Source: Dakarella massiliensis (GTDB lineage: Bacteria > Pseudomonadota > Gammaproteobacteria > Burkholderiales > Burkholderiaceae_F). Taken from it: 64,000 nt of DNA. Positions 39,052 through 47,880 of this stretch are shown here, in pieces (within the stretch, counting starts at the first letter, position 1; each line of letters opens with the position of its first letter). The position numbers were made by a program, and so were the translations under genes. Location of the stretch: contig NZ_CVTY01000007.1 of the NCBI RefSeq assembly GCF_001182045.1, positions 682,001-746,000 of the forward strand, in the 5' to 3' direction. A model generated the notes under the pieces. It was not told where the DNA came from. It worked only from the letters and a program-made list of their open reading frames with translations, and searched no databases.

Positions 39052-42000
39052 GTAAGCCGCTGAATCTTCCCGGTCGCTTCGCGCGATGGTTCGTGGACTC
39101 AAAACTCACGATCCTCATCATCATCGCGTCACTTGCCGCCGGCATCATCGCCATGCTCACCACGCCCCGCGAAGAGAACCCGCAGATCTCGATGCCGGCC
39201 GCCGAAGTGATCATCACGCTCCCCGGCGCGAAGCCCGCCGAAATCGAGGACCTCATCGTGAAGCCCGCGGAACGCGTGATCAACCAGATCCCAGGGGTTG
39301 ATCATGTGTTTTCAACCGCGATGGATTCGGCTGCCGTGATCAGCGTGCAGTACAAAGTGAATGAAAACAAGGAAGCGAGTCTCGTGAAGCTTTACGACCG
39401 CTTCCGGAGCGCGAGGAACGAATTCCCGAAAGAAGCATCAGACGCCCGGATCATCAGCGCGGACGCGGATGACGTGCCGATTCTCGCCGTAACACTCACG
39501 GGCGGCGGCTACGACGACTACGCGCTGCGGCGGATCGCCGAGCGGTTTGTGGAGGGGCTCACAAGCCTCAAGGATGTCTCCACGTCCTACGTTTACGACG
39601 GCCGGACGCGGGAGTTTGAGGTCACGATGGATCCGAAGAAACTCGCATCCTTCGGGATCCCGGCTGAAGCCGTGCGGCTCGCCCTCAAAACCACGAATAT
39701 CGCGGCGCCGCTTGGCGCTGAAGCGGCGGCGGATACCGGCCGCACGCTTCGCTACGACGGCTTTGTGACATCCGCAGCCGACCTGAAGCGTCTCGTGATC
39801 GCGTCTCCCGCAGGGCGGCCAGTGCTTCTGCAGGATGTGGCGGAAGTGACTGACGGGCCGTCATCCGAACGCACGGCCCTCAGCCGCTGGGCTCCGGGAC
39901 CGGCTTCCAAACTCGCGAAGTCTGCCGCGGGCGAAGCCCCTTCTGTCACCTTCGTGGCGGCGAAGAAAAAGGGCACCAACGCCGTCGTGGCGACAGAAGC
40001 GATGCTCGGCCGCATCCACCGGATGCAGGAGCAGTTCCTTCCGAAAGATGTTCACCTCATCATCACGCGTAACGACGGCGCGAAGGCGAACGAAGCCGTG
40101 AACTCCGTGATCGGTCATATCGCGGTGTCGATTGCCGCGGTCTTCGCGATCACCTGGATATTCCTCGGGTTCCGCGCGGCCTGCATCACCGGGATCACGA
40201 TCCCGCTCATTCTGTCGCTCACGCTCTTCATCAATGAGGCGGCAGGGCTCACGATCAACCGGGTGTCGCTCTTTGGGTTTGTGATCGCGCTCGGGCTCCT
40301 CGTCGATGACTCAATCGTGGTGATTGAGAATATCGACCGGCATTACGCGGCGGATCCCACCGCGGACCGCGCGACGCTCGCCGCCCGCGCGGTCTCTGAA
40401 ATCGGCTACCCGACGATCCTCGCGACCTTCACCGTGATGCTGGTTTTCTACACGCTGATTCCGTCGCTCTCCGGGATGCCGAAGCAGTACTTCTTCCCGA
40501 TCGGCTTCATGGTGCCGACCGCGGTGTTCAGTTCCCTCATCATCGCGTATTCCGTCGCCCCGTGGGCCGCGAAGCGGATCCTGAAGGTACCGGATCATAA
40601 GGAAGAACCAAGCCCGGACGGCCATCCGAAACTCGGAAAGCTCGGTCACTTCTACTATCGGACCGCCGGGTGGCTGGTCGGGAACCCGAAGCGAACCAAA
40701 ATCTTCCTCGCGGCGCTCACGCTCCTTCTCATCCTCTCGTTCCTGATGCCCGCCTGGCAGTTCATCCGGCCGCAGGGGATCTCGGGACCGGTGTCCTTCT
40801 TTGGCGTTGAGACCGGGTTCCTCCCGAAGGACGACAAGAACACCTTTAACGTCTCGCTCAAACTCGCGGACGGCACACCGCTTGAAGTGACGGACCGCGC
40901 GGTGCGGGATACCGAAGCGATCGTGAAGCAGATTCCGGAGGTGACGGATGTCCTCTCCTGGTCCGGGATGCCCGGTGTCCCCGACTTCACCGCCATGTTC
41001 CGAGGCAGCACGCAGCCCGGAAGCAACATCGGCGCGGTGCGCGTGAATCTCGTCGATAAGGGCGAACGGCACCGGACGTCGATTGAAATCGCGGCGAAGC
41101 TCCGAAAGGACCTGAAGGAAGTCTCCGCCCGGTACCCGGAATCCACGATCCAGGTGGTGGAGGATCCGCCGGGACCCCCGATGCGGGCCACAGTGCTTGC
41201 CGAAATCTATGGGAACGACGGTGAGCAGCTCCGGGCCGCAAGCGAAAAGGTGAGAAACGCCTTCCGCTCCACGTACGACATGGTGGAGACGACGACCACG
41301 GAACCGACCGATATCCCTGAGGCGCGCTTCGAAGTGGATCAGGAGAAGGCGTCGCTTGCCGGTGTCTTCCCCGCGGAAGCCGCTCTCGCGCTTCGCCGCT
41401 ATACGGCGGGGGAAACGGTGGGCTACGGACACGCGCCGGGCGAACGGACCGCGCAGCCCGTGATTCTCCGGGCGGACTATGGGAACAAGGTGGATCCGGC
41501 GGAGCTTGGCGGTCTCACCGTGAAGAATAAACTGGGGCTCGATGTACCGCTCTCCGAACTCGTCCGTGTGACGCACACCACGGCTCCCCGCCCGATTCTC
41601 AATAAAGACGGCACGCGGGTGGTGCTGGTTGGCGGTGAACTCGGGAACTCGGTTCCGGCCTACGCGGTGCTCGATCTCAACCATCGGCTTAACGGGATGC
41701 CGGTCGGGAACGGTGACCGTCTCGCGACCGGAAACCTCGGCCTCACGCCAGTCCGAGCCGACCTTTCCCGCGCCCCGGTGCAGCTTCTCTGGGATGGCGA
41801 GATCCGGATGACGCTTGACTGCTACCACGATCTCTTTATCGCGCTCTCAGCCGCCGTCATGCTGATCTTCTTCATTCTCGTCGCGTACTACCGGTCGTTT
41901 ATCCTGCCGGCCGCCGTGATGTCCGCGATTCCGGTCTGCTTTATCGGACTCTTCCCTGGGCACTGGCTCACGGGACAGATCTTCTCCGCCACATCGCTGA

Positions 42001-42326
42001 TCGGCCTTGTGACACTGACAGGCGTCCTCGTCCGGAATTCGCTTCTTATCGCAGACTTTGTGACGGAATACATGCGGGAAGGGATTTCGGTGCGGGAAGC
42101 GGTGCTGCTCGCCGGCGCTGTCCGTCTCCGCCCGATTCTTCTCACGTCGCTCTCCATTATTTTCGGTTCCATCATCATGCTGATTGACCCGATTTTCGGC
42201 GGCCTTGGCTGCTCCTTCATCTTCGGAACGATCGCGTCCACGGTGTTCACGATGGCGCTCACTCCGGTGATGCTTTACTGGTACTACACGCGCTGGCCCT
42301 ATAAGGAGGCGAAGGATGAAGAGTAA
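39048..42326 (+). CDS. RND efflux permease (AcrB/HAE1-related)
   Basis: The inner-membrane proton-driven pump, 1092 residues with twelve predicted helices and two large periplasmic loops. It starts at a GTG overlapping the adaptor stop. The proton relay acids are Asp420 and Asp421 in GLLVDDSIVVIENI. In helix 10 the residue equivalent to AcrB Lys940 is Arg (GVLVRNSLLIADF), as in several non-AcrB RND groups. The porter domain begins EENPQISMPAAEV. Substrate is not predictable; metal-specific HME motifs are not apparent. Confidence 0.95.
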   Translation: MSKPLNLPGRFARWFVDSKLTILIIIASLAAGIIAMLTTPREENPQISMPAAEVIITLPGAKPAEIEDLIVKPAERVINQIPGVDHVFSTAMDSAAVISVQYKVNENKEASLVKLYDRFRSARNEFPKEASDARIISADADDVPILAVTLTGGGYDDYALRRIAERFVEGLTSLKDVSTSYVYDGRTREFEVTMDPKKLASFGIPAEAVRLALKTTNIAAPLGAEAAADTGRTLRYDGFVTSAADLKRLVIASPAGRPVLLQDVAEVTDGPSSERTALSRWAPGPASKLAKSAAGEAPSVTFVAAKKKGTNAVVATEAMLGRIHRMQEQFLPKDVHLIITRNDGAKANEAVNSVIGHIAVSIAAVFAITWIFLGFRAACITGITIPLILSLTLFINEAAGLTINRVSLFGFVIALGLLVDDSIVVIENIDRHYAADPTADRATLAARAVSEIGYPTILATFTVMLVFYTLIPSLSGMPKQYFFPIGFMVPTAVFSSLIIAYSVAPWAAKRILKVPDHKEEPSPDGHPKLGKLGHFYYRTAGWLVGNPKRTKIFLAALTLLLILSFLMPAWQFIRPQGISGPVSFFGVETGFLPKDDKNTFNVSLKLADGTPLEVTDRAVRDTEAIVKQIPEVTDVLSWSGMPGVPDFTAMFRGSTQPGSNIGAVRVNLVDKGERHRTSIEIAAKLRKDLKEVSARYPESTIQVVEDPPGPPMRATVLAEIYGNDGEQLRAASEKVRNAFRSTYDMVETTTTEPTDIPEARFEVDQEKASLAGVFPAEAALALRRYTAGETVGYGHAPGERTAQPVILRADYGNKVDPAELGGLTVKNKLGLDVPLSELVRVTHTTAPRPILNKDGTRVVLVGGELGNSVPAYAVLDLNHRLNGMPVGNGDRLATGNLGLTPVRADLSRAPVQLLWDGEIRMTLDCYHDLFIALSAAVMLIFFILVAYYRSFILPAAVMSAIPVCFIGLFPGHWLTGQIFSATSLIGLVTLTGVLVRNSLLIADFVTEYMREGISVREAVLLAGAVRLRPILLTSLSIIFGSIIMLIDPIFGGLGCSFIFGTIASTVFTMALTPVMLYWYYTRWPYKEAKDEE

Positions 42327-43620
42327 AAGAACCGTTTCACTCGTCCTCCCGCTCGCGGCGGCTGTCTTCGCGGCCCTCACGCCTGCCCCAGCAGCCGCGG
42401 AATCGATGTCTGCCGCTGCGGACGCCGCCGTTGCCGCGTCCCGCCCGCTTAAAGCCGCGGGAAGCCTCAGCGCCGCGGCGCGCGAGAATCTCGACGCCGC
42501 AAAGGCAGAACGGATGCCGTCTGTCACACTCTCCGCGAACCACTTCCGGTTTGAGAGCGGGCTCGGGATGAACGTGAACCTCTTTGGGTTCTCGGCGTCC
42601 GTCCCCGTGACCGAGAACCATACGACGGGGTACGCCGTATCCGCGGCCCTTCCGCTTTACACCGGAGGCCGGATCTCAAAGCTCATCGAAGCGGGAGAAG
42701 CCGCGGCAGACTCCGCGTCCTACTTCGAAAAGACGACAGAAAACGAAGTCCGCTATCAGGCGTCTCTCCACTATGTGGCGGTCGCAGAGGCGGAGGCGCT
42801 CCTGCGCGCCGCGGAGAAGCACGAAGCCGCGGTCGCAGCGCATAAGAAACAGACCGAGGCGCGGCTTAAAAAAGGGATGGCGGTGAAGAACGAACTCTAT
42901 GCCGCCGAATCCGCGCTCGCCACGGCGCATGACGCGGTGATCGCAGCAAAGACCGCCCTCTCCACCGCAGAAGCGTCCTATAACCGGCTTCTCGGGCGGG
43001 AGCTCGATGAACCTGTGACACTCGACCCGATTCCGGAGCCGCTCATCTCAGAAACGCTTCCGGAACTGACAGACGACGCTGTGCGCTCAAGCACAGAGCT
43101 CGCGTCGCTCTCAGAACAGGTCAAGGCGGCGGACGCCGCAGCCGGGGCCGCCCGGGCCCGCAATCTTCCGCAGGCCGCGCTTGTCGCAGGCTACGGGAAG
43201 CAGAACGGGCACTATCTCACGGAAGAACGGAGTTCCGGGTGGATTGCCGGTGTGGTGGTCTCCTGGACCATATTTGATGGCGGCATCGGGTCATCGCGCG
43301 CTGCGGCCAGCGAAAAGACCGCGGGAGCGCTCACCGATGCCCGGGCTGAGGCGGAGTCAGTCTTAAGACTTGACATGAGAACCGCGTGGCTCTCCTGGGA
43401 AGAAACCGAATCGCGGCTTAATGCCGCCAAATCCTCTCTCCTGTTCGCAGAAGAGAATCTCCGCGTGACCTCTGAACGCTATGGCGCGGGGCTCGCCCCG
43501 CACACCGAAGTGCTGGATGCCGAATCCATGCGGTCCGCCGCAGAAGCGCGGGTCATTCACGCGGCCTCAGAACGCGTCCGGGCGTGGCTTCGCATCAGGA
43601 AGCTCTCCCACTCGGTCTGA
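42316..43620 (+). CDS. TolC-family outer-membrane efflux protein
   Basis: The outer-membrane channel of the RND system, 434 residues with a Sec signal peptide (about 1-28, cleavage after PAAA). Two OEP repeats rich in Ala, Glu and Lys coiled helices are visible, e.g. RLKKGMAVKNELYAAESALA in repeat one and RYGAGLAPHTEVLDAES in repeat two. The start overlaps the permease by 11 bp. Its 3' end and downstream flank are repeated with about 15 percent divergence at 51775-52150, and its own terminator is cut off just after AAAAGCGCT. Confidence 0.93.
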   Translation: MKSKRTVSLVLPLAAAVFAALTPAPAAAESMSAAADAAVAASRPLKAAGSLSAAARENLDAAKAERMPSVTLSANHFRFESGLGMNVNLFGFSASVPVTENHTTGYAVSAALPLYTGGRISKLIEAGEAAADSASYFEKTTENEVRYQASLHYVAVAEAEALLRAAEKHEAAVAAHKKQTEARLKKGMAVKNELYAAESALATAHDAVIAAKTALSTAEASYNRLLGRELDEPVTLDPIPEPLISETLPELTDDAVRSSTELASLSEQVKAADAAAGAARARNLPQAALVAGYGKQNGHYLTEERSSGWIAGVVVSWTIFDGGIGSSRAAASEKTAGALTDARAEAESVLRLDMRTAWLSWEETESRLNAAKSSLLFAEENLRVTSERYGAGLAPHTEVLDAESMRSAAEARVIHAASERVRAWLRIRKLSHSV

Positions 43621-43859
43621 ACGCCTCCTGAGGCCGTTTAAAGCCCGTTTCAACCTCCTTCCAAAAGCGCTACCTGCAGGTTTGATCTGCTCCCAAAATT
43701 TAGGATTCATTAAATAAAAATCCTATCTGAGGAAGATAGAATCTTTCGGACGAAAGGTGCCGCTCTTGTCTTGGTTCACCCGCAACTTGAGTACCTCCCG
43801 GTGAATGTCAAATGATCTTTCGCAAAAATTGTTCGTAAAAAGTAAGTTGCAGTGTTTGT
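43621..43859. other. Left junction region of the 43.65-52.1 kb segment
   Basis: The first 47 bases are homologous to the flank behind the efflux remnant at 52114. Homology stops at about 43668, inside what should be the terminator stem. Beyond it the sequence is AT-rich with small hairpins (CTATCTGAGGAAGATAG near 43724-43740) and no gene. Confidence 0.6.
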
Positions 43860-44090
43860 TTAAGCAGCCCTGGACAAGCGCTTTTCCTCCAGCTGTCCAT
43901 TCTCGGGGTTAAGCCACACCTTCCCGATCGGCGTGCAGTTCAGCACGGTATCGCCGATCCAGCACTCCGAGTGGTGTTTGCGCGCCTCCAGCATCGTCTT
44001 CTTGCGCCAGCGCAGCACTTCCGCGTCCTCGCCGCGGGAGCGCCGGAGGCTGCCAAGCGTCTTTTTGTCACGCAGAGCGCGGTTTCCCAC
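43860..44090 (-). CDS. Small unrecognised open frame, probably a gene remnant
   Basis: The frame encodes 76 residues ending in GKVWLNPENGQLEEKRLS. Its C-terminal half reads like the end of a real protein, but I recognise no family. It overlaps the 5' end of the LysR remnant on the opposite strand, so its N-terminal half is probably a shadow. It is best regarded as a fragment created at the rearrangement junction. Confidence 0.25.
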   Translation of the reverse strand: MGNRALRDKKTLGSLRRSRGEDAEVLRWRKKTMLEARKHHSECWIGDTVLNCTPIGKVWLNPENGQLEEKRLSRAA

Positions 44091-44841
44091 GCCGTGGCCG
44101 AACTAGAGGCCTTTATACGGGCTACCGGCACTCACGGACGGCTAACCCTCACGACAGAAGGCCGCGCAGTGCTCGAGGCACCGGAATCGATTTTCTCAGC
44201 TATGGAGAAAGGCGAGAAAAAGGTTCGGAGACTGCGGGCGCAGAAAACGAGGTTACTGCGAATCGGCTGCCCCTTTCTCATCCTGCAAACGATCCTCACG
44301 CCCAAGCTCGCCCACTTTCATCACCACCATTCCGAGGTAGAAGTGCGGCTCACGATTGAAAACTGGATGCAGCTGATGCTCGATCCGCTGCTCTCCGAAC
44401 ACGACATCGGGTGCTTCCGCTACAGCTTTTTCGCGAGCCGCAAGAACTTCGGGACTCTCGAGGGTCGGACGCTTTCGCTCGAGGATCTGAGCAGGCTACC
44501 TATGGTCATCCTCAGGTCCGGAAACAACACGAGCGACTGCCTAGGTATTCGCCACTGTGGGACTGCGACTGCGGGTAAGCGTCAAGACAGACACCCTGTC
44601 CTTCACCGAGGAGTATACCCGGGCGGGCTTCGGGGCGGGGGGGCTTATCCCCGAGCCGCCCCTGCCCTCGGGACGCTATACCATGCTCTACCGAAACGAA
44701 GTCAAGTTGCCGCAGACGGCCAAAAACTTCCTCGGGGCGTTCAGAACTGAGCCGCCCCCCATCCTAAAAGTTGCGTCGCTTCGACCTTCCCCTGCGAGGG
44801 CCTGCCGCCCAGCCCCCGCGCCTTTTTCAGAACCCGCTTAA
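43971..44841 (+). pseudogene. Degraded LysR-family transcriptional regulator
   Basis: The helix-turn-helix survives as AAKRLFVTQSAVSHAVAELEA, and RLTLTTEGRAVLEAP and ENWMQLMLDPLLSEHDIG match the wing and effector domain. The N-terminus is garbled, with a short deletion between the first helix and the turn. After about residue 190 the reading frame shifts near 44545: the C-terminal part (GLRLRVSVKTDTLSFTEEYTRAGFGAG, ending near 44800) continues in another frame. A functional ancestor probably regulated the neighbouring porin-peptidase-transporter operon. Confidence 0.8.
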
Positions 44842-44850
44842 GGCTAGGGC

Positions 44851-45978
44851 TCAGAAGTGATAATCCAGCCCCAAGAAAACCTGCGTGGCCTCCAAGACAT
44901 AGCCGCCCCTTCCTTGGGCAAGTTTTTCAGCCTTGCCCGAGGTGAAGGACTGGGTGGCCGCAACGTAGCCGATCACCTTCTTACTGAACCAGTACTCCCA
45001 TGCCGCCGCGAGCACGGTGCGATCGAAGTCGACGTCATGGTCGCGCGCGAGCTTGCCGGTAAAGTACTGGGCATCCGCGATGAACTTGTTCTTGCCTATC
45101 GTATATGTCGCGCCCAGTAGGAAACTCTCGCCGTTGAAGCCTCCGTCCTCAATGCGACCCTTCACGCCGTCGAGCTTACTCGCCGAGAGCTTGCCGCCGG
45201 TCGAGAAATTCGACTGATAGCCCGCGCCTGCAAAAAGCTTGAGGGCCGGAGTGACCGCCCACCAGCCGCCCAGCTGATACATGCGCGCGTCAGGCTTGCG
45301 GCTATTCGCCGCGTGCTTGGAGTCCACGTTGGCAAAGGTGAGAGAAAGGTACAGATCCTTCGACTGGTAGTTTCCTGCCAGGGCGAACGTGTGGTTCTTG
45401 TCGTTCCACTCGACAGAGTCGTTATCGGTATCACCCAATGAGTAGGAGGCCCCAAAGCGGAACCCGCCTAGGGAAGGGGAGCGATAGTGCAGACCATTGC
45501 TCACGCGCGAGGAATTCGCAAAGGTCGACCCGATAGAGGCGTTGCCGTAGGAAGTGCCAAACGGATCATAGCGCAGCAGACCCATCGAGTAAGGCGCCAC
45601 GGTGGACTGCACGGTGCCCGCGCGGCCCGCACCCAGCTCTCCGTAGGGACCATCTACGGCGAGAATAGAGCGGCGGTCAAACAGCTTGCCGCTAGTTGTG
45701 TTCGCACCGGTATCAATGTAGTAGCCCGCTTCGAGGTAACCCTTTACCTTCCAGCCATTTCCAAGGTCCTCGGTCATGTTGAAGCCCCAGCGTGGGGTCG
45801 AACGGCCGTTTCTCATTTCAAGGGTGTCGTCCCCCCCCTTAACATGGGTGTAGACCAAACCCGTGTCGGCCCGACCGTACATCTCGACCTTCGCCGCGGC
45901 CCGAGCCGCCTGAGGGATCGTCAGGGCAGCCGCCATGACGGCGCTGAGCAGCGCCACAGTCAGTTTCGATAGTTTCAT
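44851..45978 (-). CDS. Gram-negative general porin
   Basis: A 375-residue outer-membrane trimeric porin of the betaproteobacterial type. It has a 27-residue Sec signal peptide ending ARAAA, then KVEMYGRADTGLVY, which is the standard first strand. The family's LEAGYYIDTGA and FDRRSILAVDGPYGELGAGR segments (loop 3 region) follow. The protein ends in FLGLDYHF with a terminal Phe, needed for BAM recognition. It is the last gene of a probable dcuC-M3 peptidase-porin operon, 53 bp after the peptidase. Confidence 0.94.
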   Translation of the reverse strand: MKLSKLTVALLSAVMAAALTIPQAARAAAKVEMYGRADTGLVYTHVKGGDDTLEMRNGRSTPRWGFNMTEDLGNGWKVKGYLEAGYYIDTGANTTSGKLFDRRSILAVDGPYGELGAGRAGTVQSTVAPYSMGLLRYDPFGTSYGNASIGSTFANSSRVSNGLHYRSPSLGGFRFGASYSLGDTDNDSVEWNDKNHTFALAGNYQSKDLYLSLTFANVDSKHAANSRKPDARMYQLGGWWAVTPALKLFAGAGYQSNFSTGGKLSASKLDGVKGRIEDGGFNGESFLLGATYTIGKNKFIADAQYFTGKLARDHDVDFDRTVLAAAWEYWFSKKVIGYVAATQSFTSGKAEKLAQGRGGYVLEATQVFLGLDYHF

Positions 45979-46031
45979 TTGCTCTCCTTTTCTTGTCTTC
46001 GATTTGAGTGAAAATAGCCGCCGTCATGCCG

Positions 46032-47861
46032 TTAGAGGCCATGGCGGCTCTGCTCCTTCCGCAGCCCTGCCTCGGGCGGCGCATACTGCCTGAAAGCTTC
46101 AAGAGATCCAGCGAGTCCCTTCATCGCGGTCTGCCAGAACTGAGGATCCGAGCAGTCCGCTCCGAAATGGGCGAGCACCAGCTGATCGACCGTCATTCGC
46201 CCGGTGTCGCGCAGCATCCGGACATAGAATGGATAGAAGTCCGCCCCCATATCCCGCCACTTCTGAAGCAGGATTTGAGAAAGCAGAAAGCCCACAGTGT
46301 AGGGGTAGTTGTAGATCAGCTGATCAGTCTTGTAGTAATGCAGCTTATAGGCCCAGAGACTCACGTCGGGCAGTGCACTCTCTCCGTACCACTGATGCCA
46401 GGCGCGGGTCATGAGCTCCCGGCACCGCTCGGCACTCACCTTGCCCGAGATCCGCTCGCGCAGGAACTCGAGCTCGAAGCTATACCGGACGGGCACGTTC
46501 ATCATGAAGTTAGCCCAGCTCTTTAGATCCTGCCAGAGCATCGCAAACTGACCGGCGCGGTCAGAGCGCCGGTACAGATAATCGCGCACCACAGCCTCGT
46601 CGAAAGTGCTCGCCATTTCCGTGAGCGTCATAGGAAACTCCGTCTGCACCGCGGGCAAATCCCGCATGATCCAGTAGTGAAAGGCATGCCCCATCTCGTG
46701 AGACTGCTGGATGACAGAGGCGAGGCTGCCCTGATAGGTTGAGAAAATCCGGGGCATCCGGAACTCTTCGAAGCGCGAGTAGAAGGCTCCCCCAATCTTG
46801 CGATTCGAGGGCTTTGCATCGATCCAGCGCTTCTCGCGCATCATCCGAAAGAACGCTTCGATCTCGGGACTCACAGCGCGCAGCGCCCCGCACACCGTCT
46901 CAAAGCCATCCGAATAGGAAATCGGAGGGGGAACCGCGTGAGGAGCGACCTGCGGCGCAGGGGCCATCAGATCCCAGAACGGCAGCACCTTGCGCCCCAG
47001 CCACGGCGCGCGTAGCGTAACGCAGGCGCGCACGTCGTCGAGCCGAGCGCGGATCGCACTGAACATCGCCTCCAGACCTTCCTGGGAAAGCCGGTTCTGG
47101 TGCAGTGAAACTTCGAGCGCGGAGACTCCCGCGCGGCCGAAATACTCGAGCCGAAAGCCGTGCAGCGCGGCGAGCAGCTTCGCGTAGGCATCTCCCCGCA
47201 CCTTGTAGTGCTGCTCAATCCCCCGGCCCGTCGTCTCGCGCAGGACCGGATCCGGATCGCCCTTGAGAATCGCCACCATGCGGGCCGCTCGAACCGTCAC
47301 CGGCGTGCCATCGCTGCGGCGGGCCTCGATCGCCACTTCCTTCTGCAGGCGCTTGAACTCAGCTCCGAGGGGCTTGAACTCTGCAGCCTCGCGCTGCGCC
47401 TCCTCCTCGCAAAGGTTGGCGGGCAGCCGGCGCTTCCAGTGCAGCGCGCGCTGGTCCATTTCAAAACGCCAGTGCGCAAGCGGCACGCGCTGCCAGAGCG
47501 GGTCTCCACGATCCAGAGCATCGATCGCCTGGAAAAGCCCCGCCGAGGCGGCGTCAAGCCTCGCTTCAGCCCGAGCAATCGCTGCATTTTCCGGATCAAT
47601 TCTCGCATCGGTCGAGTCTTTCGCCCCTAGGCACTTCACGAAGGCCCGAAGCGAAGACAGTCTCATGAGGGCTTCCTCATAAAGGCCGAGCTCGGAGAGC
47701 AGCTCCTCTTTCTTCGGCCTGGCCGCGCCTTCAAGCGCCACGGTGAGTTCAGCAACCCGTGCGGCGGAAACGCGCCAGCGCTCCGAGCCGATGTCACCGT
47801 AGGCATCCTGCATCTGCCACTCAGGCGCCTGCAACGTGTTTTCTTCCCTTGCTTCTGTCAT
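46032..47861 (-). CDS. M3 family oligoendopeptidase (PepF-like), catalytically intact
   Basis: A cytoplasmic zinc metallopeptidase of 609 residues that cleaves short peptides. The zinc motif HEMGH is at 388-392 and the third ligand is Glu415 in TLTEMASTFDEA. The C-terminal substrate-binding Tyr-rich segment LHYYKTDQLIYNYPYTVGF is intact. No signal peptide is present. It lies 19 bp after dcuC and 53 bp before the porin, implying one operon. A diverged relative without the catalytic residues is encoded divergently at 49588-51387. Confidence 0.93.
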   Translation of the reverse strand: MTEAREENTLQAPEWQMQDAYGDIGSERWRVSAARVAELTVALEGAARPKKEELLSELGLYEEALMRLSSLRAFVKCLGAKDSTDARIDPENAAIARAEARLDAASAGLFQAIDALDRGDPLWQRVPLAHWRFEMDQRALHWKRRLPANLCEEEAQREAAEFKPLGAEFKRLQKEVAIEARRSDGTPVTVRAARMVAILKGDPDPVLRETTGRGIEQHYKVRGDAYAKLLAALHGFRLEYFGRAGVSALEVSLHQNRLSQEGLEAMFSAIRARLDDVRACVTLRAPWLGRKVLPFWDLMAPAPQVAPHAVPPPISYSDGFETVCGALRAVSPEIEAFFRMMREKRWIDAKPSNRKIGGAFYSRFEEFRMPRIFSTYQGSLASVIQQSHEMGHAFHYWIMRDLPAVQTEFPMTLTEMASTFDEAVVRDYLYRRSDRAGQFAMLWQDLKSWANFMMNVPVRYSFELEFLRERISGKVSAERCRELMTRAWHQWYGESALPDVSLWAYKLHYYKTDQLIYNYPYTVGFLLSQILLQKWRDMGADFYPFYVRMLRDTGRMTVDQLVLAHFGADCSDPQFWQTAMKGLAGSLEAFRQYAPPEAGLRKEQSRHGL

Positions 47862-47880
47862 TTCTCGCGCCCTCTCCGGA

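Noticed and set aside
40311..41828. 505-codon open frame opposite the RND permease
   Set aside because: It lies wholly within the permease, is His/Arg-rich and has no start context.
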